A DNA stretch of 64,000 nucleotides from JAHFTW01 sp038046785 (GTDB taxonomy: Archaea > Thermoplasmatota > E2 > JACPAO01 > JAHFTW01). The stretch covers positions 150,779-214,778 of the forward strand of contig JBBSVM010000002.1 of the NCBI GenBank assembly GCA_038046785.1, in the 5' to 3' direction. Of this stretch, positions 49,441 to 56,432 are shown one piece after another. The notes beneath the pieces are model-generated. The model did no database searches. It was not told the DNA's origin and was given only the letters and a program-made list of their open reading frames with translations. Position 1 is the stretch's first letter, and each line of letters opens with the position of its first letter. The position numbers and the translations under genes were made by a program.

Positions 49441-50286
49441 TCAGAGTATCTGTAATGCCTTCAACCTCCCATCGAGCTCATCGAGCAGCGCCTTCTTCGT
49501 TGACAACGGCACAATGATGACGTGAACACGAAGCTTTACCCCAGGGGTGGCTGAAACGAATTCGTCCCGGTGTTTCCTACATTCCGCGATAATCTCTTGC
49601 CGATAGGCTTCGTTTGATTGCGAGTGCTTAGCCGTGGTCTCGCTGTCATGCGCAATCAGTACTGGCACGACAATCCGGGGGAGCAACATGTCCAGACTGG
49701 TATTCTTGTTTAGCAGAACCTGAAGTTCGGCCGAAAGGCTGTCCTGGGGCGACAGTTTACGCCCAATGGCTACAAACTCCTTCTTGAGGTACTCCCCTTC
49801 TAGGTGCTCTTTCACTGATTTTGCGGCCGCCGCAACCGCGGCGGAACCATTCTCGTATAGTTTTGCCTCACCAAGCCAGAGGTCCAAATCGGAGCCGACG
49901 CGAAGCGCGTGGACGCAATCGAAGCCTTTCACGGTGTCGTTTGCTGCATCCTTGAAAAAGATGCGCGAGACGGCAGGTGTGGTATTGTAGACCTGCCGAA
50001 TGGCAACGTGAAGAAGGAGCTCGCCCCACTCACCACGACGAGCATACTTGTCGGTAAGGTATACTGTTCGGGCGGCTTCGCCAATGCGTTCGACGGCGTT
50101 CTTGGCACGAAGAGTTTCCCGCTCTTCATAGCTGAGCGCAAACTCGGGGAGCCACTTGATTAGGTGACTGGCAAGCTGCGGAGCACGCCACTTCCCGAGC
50201 TCGAAGCCAGCGCAAAGGCCAACCAGGTCGCGCTCGGCGACCGTCTCATGGACGAGAACCTCAAGGAAGTCGTCTGGCCTGTCCAA
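49441..50286 (-). CDS. hamA: Hachiman nuclease HamA (DUF1837)
   Basis: The 281-residue protein begins at TTG 50286 and carries a PD-(D/E)xK core: GEWGELLLHVAIRQVY (about 85-100), GFDCVHAL with D123, and WLGEAKLY with E140-x-K142. This corresponds to DUF1837, the HamA nuclease that degrades DNA when HamB detects infection. Length is normal. Directly upstream of hamB with 11 bp between. The start codon is unusual, but no in-frame ATG lies close to the family-like N-terminus. Confidence 0.85.
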   Translation of the reverse strand: MDRPDDFLEVLVHETVAERDLVGLCAGFELGKWRAPQLASHLIKWLPEFALSYEERETLRAKNAVERIGEAARTVYLTDKYARRGEWGELLLHVAIRQVYNTTPAVSRIFFKDAANDTVKGFDCVHALRVGSDLDLWLGEAKLYENGSAAVAAAAKSVKEHLEGEYLKKEFVAIGRKLSPQDSLSAELQVLLNKNTSLDMLLPRIVVPVLIAHDSETTAKHSQSNEAYRQEIIAECRKHRDEFVSATPGVKLRVHVIIVPLSTKKALLDELDGRLKALQIL

Positions 50287-50484
50287 AACCTGGCTCCCAG
50301 AACGACACCACTTGCGGGGCCCTTAAGGCAAGCTGGTCGCCCGTATTGCATGTGCATAGGCCAGGGTCACCTGCCGAACGGCTGGCCTGTCTTGCCGACT
50401 GACACTCCCTTCCAAGCTTTTCCTCTTCCGACCAAGTTCCTTGCAGGTGCTGGAATCGACGAAATGCGATTCCTTCGGATGGCG

Positions 50485-51069
50485 TCAAAGCCCAAGTTGC
50501 GTCACGGCTTCGGCCGGCGTCCAAACCTCGCGGGCGCCCAGTTGCTTGAGTGCCTCTTTCTTGGTAGCCTTGTGGAAGTTCGTGTCGCTAGTAACGAAGG
50601 CATCGCAGTCGTGGTGGATGTGCGCCCACATGCCCAAAATGTCGCACTTGCGGTTGCGCCACTTGGGATGGACTCCGCTAGGGAGCCTGCCCTCAGCGGG
50701 ATAACTGGCGTTGTCGAAAGGCTGCTCGGGGAAGAGGATGTCATGGATTGCGCGATCGAGCGCGGTGGCGGCCTCATCGCTGTACATCCCGGCACCCCAG
50801 TACCCGAAATCGTAGTACAATAGGGTGGTCAGCTGGTCAATCTGCGGGATGGTGGCGTGAACGCGATCTGCGAACTGGGTGTATTCATCCATGGGCGCCC
50901 CGCCTTTCTGCTTCTCCGACGCGACAGCTGTCGAGATTGCAAGCCTGACACGTCCGGCTGCGTGCGCCCAGCGAAGGCGGTCGAGGGGCTCAAAGTTGGG
51001 TGAGTTTGGATCCTCCAGGTCGTAGATGCAGTTGGCATCCAGAGTGATTCGAAGGGCCACGACACCCAT
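50485..51069 (-). CDS. PIN-domain RNase (toxin-like)
   Basis: The 194-residue protein starts RITLDANCIYDLED with the first PIN acidic residue (D11). It ends with KCDILGMWAHIHHDCDAFVTSDTNFHK, which has the conserved PIN acidic residues and the SDTNF signature. PIN proteins are Mg-dependent RNases, often VapC-type toxins. No antitoxin gene is evident beside it; the 198-bp gap to hamA holds no clear gene. It is probably an additional defence effector. Confidence 0.75.
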   Translation of the reverse strand: MGVVALRITLDANCIYDLEDPNSPNFEPLDRLRWAHAAGRVRLAISTAVASEKQKGGAPMDEYTQFADRVHATIPQIDQLTTLLYYDFGYWGAGMYSDEAATALDRAIHDILFPEQPFDNASYPAEGRLPSGVHPKWRNRKCDILGMWAHIHHDCDAFVTSDTNFHKATKKEALKQLGAREVWTPAEAVTQLGL

Positions 51070-51297
51070 ACCGGCGGGTCCAGAAGAAAAGGGCTTGCCA
51101 ATCTAGCCCCTACCCCCGACTAGGAGCCATGTGGATACGGGTTCCTCCACAGGCACAGATTCCGGCCACGGTTGCGTGACCTAGCCCCCGCCCAGTTGTG
51201 GGCGGAAACACGCCCGTTCGTGGTCGCGGCTCAGCGCACCGGGCAGTAGGTTAGCGTAGCACAGGAACACGCGTGCTTTGGTGCTGTGGGCTACCGC

Positions 51298-51305
51298 CAT
51301 ATACT
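51298..51305 (+). promoter_or_regulatory. TATA box of the element tRNA-Arg
   Basis: catatact is centred about 28 bp before the first tRNA nucleotide (51330), normal archaeal spacing. It supports active expression of this tRNA. Confidence 0.6.
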
Positions 51306-51329
51306 TCCTCCTGGTCGGCCGCCTTGCCT

Positions 51330-51403
51330 GCGCCTGTGGGCTAGCTTGGATATACTCGCGCCCTCCGGAGGCGCGGACGCCGGTTCGAATCCGGCCAGGC
51401 GCG
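51330..51403 (+). tRNA. tRNA-Arg(CCG) carried by the element
   Basis: Acceptor GCGCCTG pairs perfectly with CAGGCGC; anticodon stem GCGCC/GGCGC encloses CTCCGGA (anticodon CCG); T arm is GCCGG-TTCGAAT-CCGGC. D-loop AGCTTGGATA is canonical and keeps A20 and C35, Arg identity nucleotides. The D-stem is weak: G10-U25 and G11-C24 pair but C12-A23 and U13-U22 do not. The acceptor, anticodon and T stems differ from the host tRNA, so it is not a simple copy. A T5 run (51413-51417) follows. Likely replaces the split host gene. Confidence 0.85.
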
Positions 51404-51412
51404 CTCACTTCG

Positions 51413-51417
51413 TTTTT
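51413..51417 (+). terminator. T5 terminator after the element tRNA
   Basis: A five-T run shortly after the tRNA 3' end, typical of archaeal termination. Confidence 0.4.
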
Positions 51418-51464
51418 CAGTCATATGCGGGCGCTTGACCGGAGAGCCCAGGTCTATTGGGCCG

Positions 51465-52103
51465 TCAATCGGAATCGAGCTCTTCCAAGACCTGTTGGCC
51501 AAGCTCTGCAATGCGCACAGCATCCTCCCGACGGATTGAGGCCCCATGCACAGCACTGTTTGCAATGGGCAGGATGTCGCGGACTGCACCGGCAAGGGAA
51601 TTGGGAATCTTGTTGCTTCGTTCCAGGTTACGTAGCATTGCGCCTACCCAGACCTTGTCGGTCGGAAGGCCCGCGTTCTCGCTCATGGCCTTCAGGCGCT
51701 TTTCCAATTCGATTCGGAGTTTCGCTAAGCCAAGTACCGAATCTTGCGTTGTGAGCTGCACCAAATCAAGGTCCTTCAGGGGAACTAGTGATTTGGCAGC
51801 GGATTTCTTTGCCGGTCCAGGGCTCTTTGCCAGCCCCTCCTCAATCTTCTTGGCCGCTTGCTTAACTTCCGACGGCTCAATTTCCGCTTCGGCATCGCCA
51901 TACTTTAGCTTCTTAATTGAACCAATCAGCGGGACGATGAGAATGATGCCAAGGAAGATTGCCGCAGTCTGATCCACTCGAACTGCTTCGCTTTTCCCAA
52001 CGTAAAGGACCAGCAGTATGGCTGCTGCAACGATGACCAGACACTGGGCAGAGACGCGAATTATCCACTGAACAGTTTGCCTCCTTGTGAGGTCAAGCGG
52101 CAC
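51465..52103 (-). CDS. Two-TM protein with a DUF4145-like tail
   Basis: The 212-residue protein has two N-terminal TM segments (VSAQCLVIVAAAILLVLYVG and TAAIFLGIILIVPLIG) and a cytosolic helical region. Its end, IPNSLAGAVRDILPIANSAVHGASIRREDAVRIAELGQQVLEEL, resembles DUF4145-type sequences often found in defence and toxin proteins. GTG start. The role may be a membrane-linked effector, though this is only suggested by similarity. Confidence 0.55.
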   Translation of the reverse strand: MPLDLTRRQTVQWIIRVSAQCLVIVAAAILLVLYVGKSEAVRVDQTAAIFLGIILIVPLIGSIKKLKYGDAEAEIEPSEVKQAAKKIEEGLAKSPGPAKKSAAKSLVPLKDLDLVQLTTQDSVLGLAKLRIELEKRLKAMSENAGLPTDKVWVGAMLRNLERSNKIPNSLAGAVRDILPIANSAVHGASIRREDAVRIAELGQQVLEELDSD

Positions 52104-52163
52104 AGTGAGTCGAAGACACTAGGCCATTTTGCTCTTCCTACTTCCGCTTCGGCACCATCCATC

Positions 52164-53388
52164 TCAGGGCTTCTTGCCTTCTCGATTGTCGAGGGTGGGT
52201 CGCGTGGTGAGGTCGTTGCCTGACTTCTTGGCCAGGATGCGCTGGAGAAGCTCTGCCAAGACGCGTTCCTCGCCCCCAGCCTCGGTGACAGTGCGGTAGC
52301 CGTTGGCGTCCAAGCCTGCATCGCGGAGAAGTTGTTCGCGGACGTCTTTGGCGGCGATGTGGATGTAGTGGGCTGGCATTTCGCTGCCGGGGCGCCATCC
52401 TGCGAGGGCTTAGATTTTGGCGGGATGCCAGTTTGCTCGGGCAAGGCGTGTCATGCGGGTGTGGCGGAAGTCGTGGGCGCTAATCTGCTTGTAGCCGGGT
52501 TTGTCGAGGCCGGTACGCTGGCTCCATCGGCGTAGGTAGACGTTGACTTGGCCGTGGCAAATGCGTCGCTTCCCGGTGGGGTCGTACTGGAGGGGGAAGA
52601 GCGGTGCGGAGGGGTCGTTGCGGCCGGGGTGCTGATTCAGCCAGACGGCGAGCGGCCGGGTCATCTCGACGCCTTCGACGTCGCGGGGGCCGGTTTTCTG
52701 GAAGAGGCCGTCGCGCGGCATGCAGAGGCGGGTGATTTCGCCTTCGCGGTGGACGTCGCCGACGTTCAGGCCGAGGAGTTCGCTGCACCGCATGCCGCTG
52801 TCCCAAAGGCACCAAAGCAGCGCGACGCGGAGACTGGCGAGGCGGGGGTTGACCGCGCAGCCTCGGTCCTTCGTCGCTGTCTCGAGGAGTGTGTTGAACT
52901 CGGCCGGGGTGATGACGCGACCTCGCGGTTTGGGTCCACCTTTGGTGACGCGCAGGGCCTTGTGGATGGCGGGCGGAATCTCGCCGTCGGGGTAGAAGCG
53001 GCCGAGGCAGGAGCGGGCGTGGATGGTCAGAGCGCTGACCCAGGCGCAGCTCATGCCCAGTTCGCCCTTCAGGTTCCGGCACTGGGTGAGCCAGCGGTGG
53101 ATGATTTTGCTTCCAGTCCATCGGGGTGAGGCTGGCGGGGTGGCGGCCGTTGAGCTCGTCGCTGATGGTGCGCCAACACATCGCCCATTGGGCGTTGCTG
53201 CTGGCGCGACGGTTGGCGAGCACGCGGTCCAAGAGGTGTTCCCGCAGAATCGGTTGGAGTTGCGGGTGGCATTCGCTGAGCCGGTACTCAGTCTGGCGTT
53301 CCAGGTTGCGCTTCAACCGCACGAGGCTGTCGGCTTCCGCGGTGTCCCTTTTCGCGCGCTGGGCGGGCTTCCGGTAGGTTCGCTTCAT
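52164..53388 (-). pseudogene. int: Broken tyrosine recombinase (integrase) of the element
   Basis: Three pieces form one family-like protein. The N-terminal segment (MKRTYRKPAQRAKRDTAEAD..., from 53388) reads to MDWK near 53110. A one-base shift then moves to the frame with KIIHRWLTQCRNLKGELG and the catalytic core: WDSGMRCSELLGL and AHDFRHTRMTRLA (H-x-x-R). In that same frame a TAA at 52410-52412 interrupts before LAGWRPGSEMPAHYIHIAAKDV (52399 down to about 52335), which carries the catalytic tyrosine (HYI). The intact gene would encode about 405 residues. One base restored and one codon changed would give a full enzyme. Confidence 0.85.
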
Positions 53389-53414
53389 GTAGGGCTACTG
53401 GAGCTTGGGAACTC

Positions 53415-53451
53415 TGCTCCCTAGCGGCCCTAAAATGCTCCCTAGCTCCGG
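53415..53451 (+). other. attR: core, inverted arm and 11-bp direct repeats
   Basis: tgctccctagc occurs at 53415-53425 and again at 53436-53446, with ggccctaaaat (53426-53436) between and the core agctccgg at 53444-53451. The arm is the exact inverse of the left arm at 41630-41640. These are plausible recombinase-binding repeats. Confidence 0.75.
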
Positions 53452-53486
53452 AGGCTTCTGTGCTATCCAAGCTACACTACAAGTCC
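53444..53486 (-). tRNA. 5' half of the disrupted host tRNA-Arg(CCG)
   Basis: On the minus strand from 53486: acceptor GGACTTG, T8, A9, D-stem GTGT, D-loop AGCTTGGATA, D-stem GCAC, anticodon stem GAAGC, loop CTCCGGA (anticodon CCG), then GCT up to the core, after which element sequence (agggagc) begins. It pairs with the 3' half at 41586-41624, including a perfect GAAGC/GCTTC anticodon stem. Confidence 0.85.
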
Positions 53487-53562
53487 AATGCCCGAGTCTC
53501 CTCTGGCTTTCGTGCCGACTTGGGCCTCCCACTTGAAGGCTCCCCTGCCCGCACGCCCCGGC

Positions 53563-53772
53563 TCAGAGTTCCGTCCACCGGTGAATCTCAGCGATGGTGA
53601 AGCTGCGCTCGACGTTGCGCTCCAAGTCGATGCCGTCGAGGACGTAGCGCGGCGTCGCCTGTTTAGGCGTGGTCCCGTAGCGCAGCCGGAGGGGCTTGAT
53701 GCGACGCACCCGGCGTTCGCCAGCATGGTTGGTGTAGTCGATCTCGACGTCGGGGCCGTTCATCGCTCTCAC
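53563..53772 (-). CDS. Small beta-rich protein downstream of lysS (WYL-like)
   Basis: The 69-residue product (GTG 53772 or ATG 53763) reads DVEIDYTNHAGERRVRRIKPLRLRYG then PRYVLDGIDLERNVERSFTIAEIHRW, a pattern like short WYL-type domains that sense ligands. It overlaps the LysRS stop by 3 bp, so they are co-transcribed. Precise family unsure. Confidence 0.6.
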   Translation of the reverse strand: MRAMNGPDVEIDYTNHAGERRVRRIKPLRLRYGTTPKQATPRYVLDGIDLERNVERSFTIAEIHRWTEL

Positions 53773-55361
53773 TTCATTTGAGGGAACGGCAGGACCTGCT
53801 TGATGGAGTCCACGCCGAGCAGCGTCATCACCATGCGATCAATCCCAATCCCCAACCCGCCGGCGGGGGGCATGCCGTGGCTGAGGGCGTCGATGAAGTC
53901 CTGGTCGGTGGGGGGCGCCTCGTCGTCGCCGGCGGTGCGGCGCGCCTCCTGGTCCTGGAACGCTTTCGCCTGGGCGTAGGGGTCGTTGAGTTCGGAGTAG
54001 CTGTTGGCGTGTTCGCGGCCAGCGATGAACAGCTCGAAGCGTTCGACGAGGGTTGGATCCTTGCGGTGCGCCTTGCACAGCGGCGTGGTCTCTTTGGGGT
54101 GGTCGATGACGAAGGTGGGCTGGATGAGCTTCGCCTCCGCGAACACCTCGAACAGTTTCGCGATGCCGAGGCCGCGTGCCCAGCCGCCGCGGATGACGAC
54201 GTTGTGCTTGGCAAGGATGGCCTGCATCTCCTCGTCCGACATCTCGTCGACGTCGAGGCCGGGCGAGAGTCCGGCGCCTTCGGGGGCCTTGTTGTGCTCC
54301 GTCCACCAGGCGACCGCCTCGGGTGTGTCTGCGCTGTGCAGCCGAATGGCCTCCTTCATCGTGATGGTCTGGAAGTTGGCGAAATCGAGGAGCGTCGCGC
54401 CGGTGCCGTCGGGGGCGCCTCCCACCTTGAGCTGGAGCGAGCCGCCGTTGATGGCGGCGACCGCCTTCTGGAACAGCTTCTCCGTGAGCCGCATCATGCC
54501 GGTGTAATCCCAGTAGGCGGCGTAGCACTCCATGAGGGTGAACTCGGGGTTGTGCGTGGTGTCGATGTCCTCGTTGCGGAACGCCGGGCCGACATGGTAG
54601 ACGCGCTCGAGGCCGCCGACGAGGAGCTTCTTGAGCGCCAGCTCGTGGCTGATGCGCAGGTACATCGTCATCTCCTTCGCGTTGCTCTTGGTGGTGAACG
54701 GCTTGGCGTTGGCGCCGCCGTACACCTTCTCCAGCACCGGGATGGCGACGTCGAGGAATCCTTCTTTTTCCAGCGTCTGGCGCACCACCTGCGTGATGCG
54801 GGCGCGTGACACCAGAACCTTGCGCGCGGCGGGGCCCTGCATGAGGCCGATGTAGGGTTTGCCGTAGCGCAGTTCCGGGTTGTCGGCGCTGCGCAGGTCC
54901 ACCATCGGAACCAGCGATTTGGCAAGCAGTGTTACCTTCTCGGCGCCGAGGCTGGGCTCGCCGCGCTTGGAGCGCATGCCGTAGCCGGCAACCCCGACCC
55001 AGTCGCCAACGTTGAGGAGGTGCAGCGCCTCGTCGAAGGCGGCGTCGCCCATTTCGGACTTGTCGAGGATGGCCTGCAGTTTGCCGTCCTGGCCTTCGAC
55101 GTCGAGGAAGGCGATGCCGCCGGAGCCGCGCTTGGAGGCGAGCCGGCCCGCGATTTTGTAGCGTTTCGTGGACTTGGAGTCCGGAGCGTTGCCCTTCTCA
55201 CCGGGCTGGAAGAGGGTCTCAAGCTTGGCGCGCAGGGCGACCAAATCGCGCTCCGCCTTGAAGGAGTACGGCCACGCCTTCTTCTTGAGAGCGAGCACTT
55301 TCTTGACGACCTCCGGGTCGGCGTTCGGGATGACGGCGCGGACGTCCTCCACTGTGGTCAT
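53769..55361 (-). CDS. lysS: Lysyl-tRNA synthetase, class II
   Basis: From ATG 55361 the 530-residue enzyme has an N-terminal OB-fold (YKIAGRLASKRGSGGIAFLDVEGQDGKLQAIL) and the class II catalytic core: motif 2 YHVGPAFRNEDIDTTHNPEFTLMECY, HPKETTPLCKAHR and motif 3 HGMPPAGGLGIGIDRMVMTLLG. It charges tRNA-Lys. Class II LysRS is not universal in archaea, many of which use a class I enzyme, so its presence is a lineage trait. A TATA-like gacttaag (plus strand 55384-55391) sits about 26 bp upstream on the minus strand; the longer frame upstream of 55361 is not a believable part of the protein. Confidence 0.93.
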   Translation of the reverse strand: MTTVEDVRAVIPNADPEVVKKVLALKKKAWPYSFKAERDLVALRAKLETLFQPGEKGNAPDSKSTKRYKIAGRLASKRGSGGIAFLDVEGQDGKLQAILDKSEMGDAAFDEALHLLNVGDWVGVAGYGMRSKRGEPSLGAEKVTLLAKSLVPMVDLRSADNPELRYGKPYIGLMQGPAARKVLVSRARITQVVRQTLEKEGFLDVAIPVLEKVYGGANAKPFTTKSNAKEMTMYLRISHELALKKLLVGGLERVYHVGPAFRNEDIDTTHNPEFTLMECYAAYWDYTGMMRLTEKLFQKAVAAINGGSLQLKVGGAPDGTGATLLDFANFQTITMKEAIRLHSADTPEAVAWWTEHNKAPEGAGLSPGLDVDEMSDEEMQAILAKHNVVIRGGWARGLGIAKLFEVFAEAKLIQPTFVIDHPKETTPLCKAHRKDPTLVERFELFIAGREHANSYSELNDPYAQAKAFQDQEARRTAGDDEAPPTDQDFIDALSHGMPPAGGLGIGIDRMVMTLLGVDSIKQVLPFPQMK

Positions 55362-55383
55362 TGCCGCGGCCACCCCCAAGCTT

Positions 55384-55391
55384 GACTTAAG
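55384..55391 (-). promoter_or_regulatory. TATA-like box for lysS
   Basis: cttaagtc on the minus strand, centred about 26 bp before ATG 55361, is consistent with a leaderless transcript and decides the start. Confidence 0.5.
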
Positions 55392-55475
55392 AAGGGCGCC
55401 TCCGTCGAAAGCCCTGCAATCAAGGAGAGTTGACGGCACCCTTTTGTCGCTTCCATCTCGGTTGAAGGGCGACAA

Positions 55476-56432
55476 GTGGCATTGAACCATCCAACTCGGC
55501 TGGCCGTGGCGGCCCTTCTCGTCTTCGTCGCGCTCGCGGCGAGCCACGCCGGCGCCAACTTCGCCGCCGTCTCCGGGTTCTCCGGTCGCAACGGCGCCAC
55601 CTGCATCTCCTGCCACACGCTCGCCCCTGCCCCGTTCACCCCGCCTGAGGCCAACGCCGTTCTGGAAGGCCTCCCGGAAGGCTGGATGCCGGGCGAGACC
55701 TACGCGCTCACCGTTCGCGTCGAGGGAGGGCCCGACGCGTTGCCGGCGCCGCAGCCGCGGGGCGGATTCGAGATGGCGACAAGTGCAGGCACCTTCCACA
55801 TCCCGGTCGGCTTTGAGGAACAACTCCGCATCGTCGAGGAGACGGAGGTCACCTACCGCCCTGCCGGGACGCTCCTGCGCGAGTGGAAGGTCGAGTGGGT
55901 CGCACCCAACCTCGCTCGCGAGCCGGCGCCTGTCCATTTCTGGCTCGCCGTCCTCGCCGCCAATGGCAACCACCTCATCGCAAGCAACACATCGGATGGC
56001 GGCGAGCGTTTCGATGCGGCGGACCATCTCAGCGTCGCCGTCCCTCCCAGCCTCGCTGCGACCACGCTCTGGCAGGCCCTCCCGCTCATCGCCCCCGAGG
56101 CAGCCGCCGCGCGTGACGCATCGGGCTGGAGTGTTGCGGGACGCCACCCCGACGGCAACGCCACACACCTCGCCTTCCGCCTCGACGACGGGCCGTGGGA
56201 GCGGCGCGCCACCGGAACCTCCTGGCGCCTGCTTTTCCCCAACCTCGCGGGCGACCACGTCGTCACGGTCCAAAGCGAAGGGGCGGGCCGCGCGTCGCCG
56301 GAGACCACCGTAATTCTGGACGGCCCCGCGACGGTTCCGTTCACGCAAGAGACCCCCATTCACCCCGTTCTCCCTCTCGCGGCGCTTCTTGCCGCCACCC
56401 TCTTTTTGCAGTCCCGGAGAATCCAACCATGA
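55476..56432 (+). CDS. Secreted anchored protein with CxxCH haem motif (choice-of-anchor V-like)
   Basis: The 318-residue protein starts at GTG, has a signal peptide (LAVAALLVFVALAASHA), then C43-I-S-C46-H47, a c-type haem motif near the N-terminus as in choice-of-anchor V/reeler-like proteins. It continues with a reeler-like beta domain (YALTVRVEGG, GGFEMATSAGTF) and ends with a TM anchor (PVLPLAALLAATLFLQSRRI). It may be a surface electron-transfer or adhesion protein. It overlaps the following lipoprotein gene by 4 bp. Confidence 0.75.
   Translation: MALNHPTRLAVAALLVFVALAASHAGANFAAVSGFSGRNGATCISCHTLAPAPFTPPEANAVLEGLPEGWMPGETYALTVRVEGGPDALPAPQPRGGFEMATSAGTFHIPVGFEEQLRIVEETEVTYRPAGTLLREWKVEWVAPNLAREPAPVHFWLAVLAANGNHLIASNTSDGGERFDAADHLSVAVPPSLAATTLWQALPLIAPEAAAARDASGWSVAGRHPDGNATHLAFRLDDGPWERRATGTSWRLLFPNLAGDHVVTVQSEGAGRASPETTVILDGPATVPFTQETPIHPVLPLAALLAATLFLQSRRIQP

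Larger units (their letters stand above)
41617..53451. mobile_element. Integrated genetic element in tRNA-Arg(CCG), about 11.8 kb, defence cargo
   Basis: Boundaries are the duplicated 8-bp core agctccgg inside a host tRNA-Arg gene, with 11-bp inverted arms on the element side. The recombinase gene is next to the right end, as usual for tyrosine-recombinase elements. Cargo: Sau3AI-like endonuclease, HNH nuclease, C5-cytosine methyltransferase, GHKL-HEPN ATPase, HamB/HamA (Hachiman), a PIN protein, a replacement tRNA-Arg(CCG) and a two-TM DUF4145-like protein. No capsid or replication initiator gene is recognised. Genes at about 45.8-50.3 kb are visibly richer in A/T at third codon positions than the host. 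The recombinase is broken, so excision is probably no longer self-driven. Confidence 0.9.

Noticed and set aside
50164..50823. Plus-strand protein gene opposite the PIN gene and hamA start
   Set aside because: No domain in translation and wholly overlaps better-supported minus-strand genes.
52138..52398. Separate small gene between the two-TM protein and the integrase
   Set aside because: The minus-strand 52164-52379 frame is the interrupted C-terminus of the integrase with the catalytic tyrosine, in the same frame as the core.
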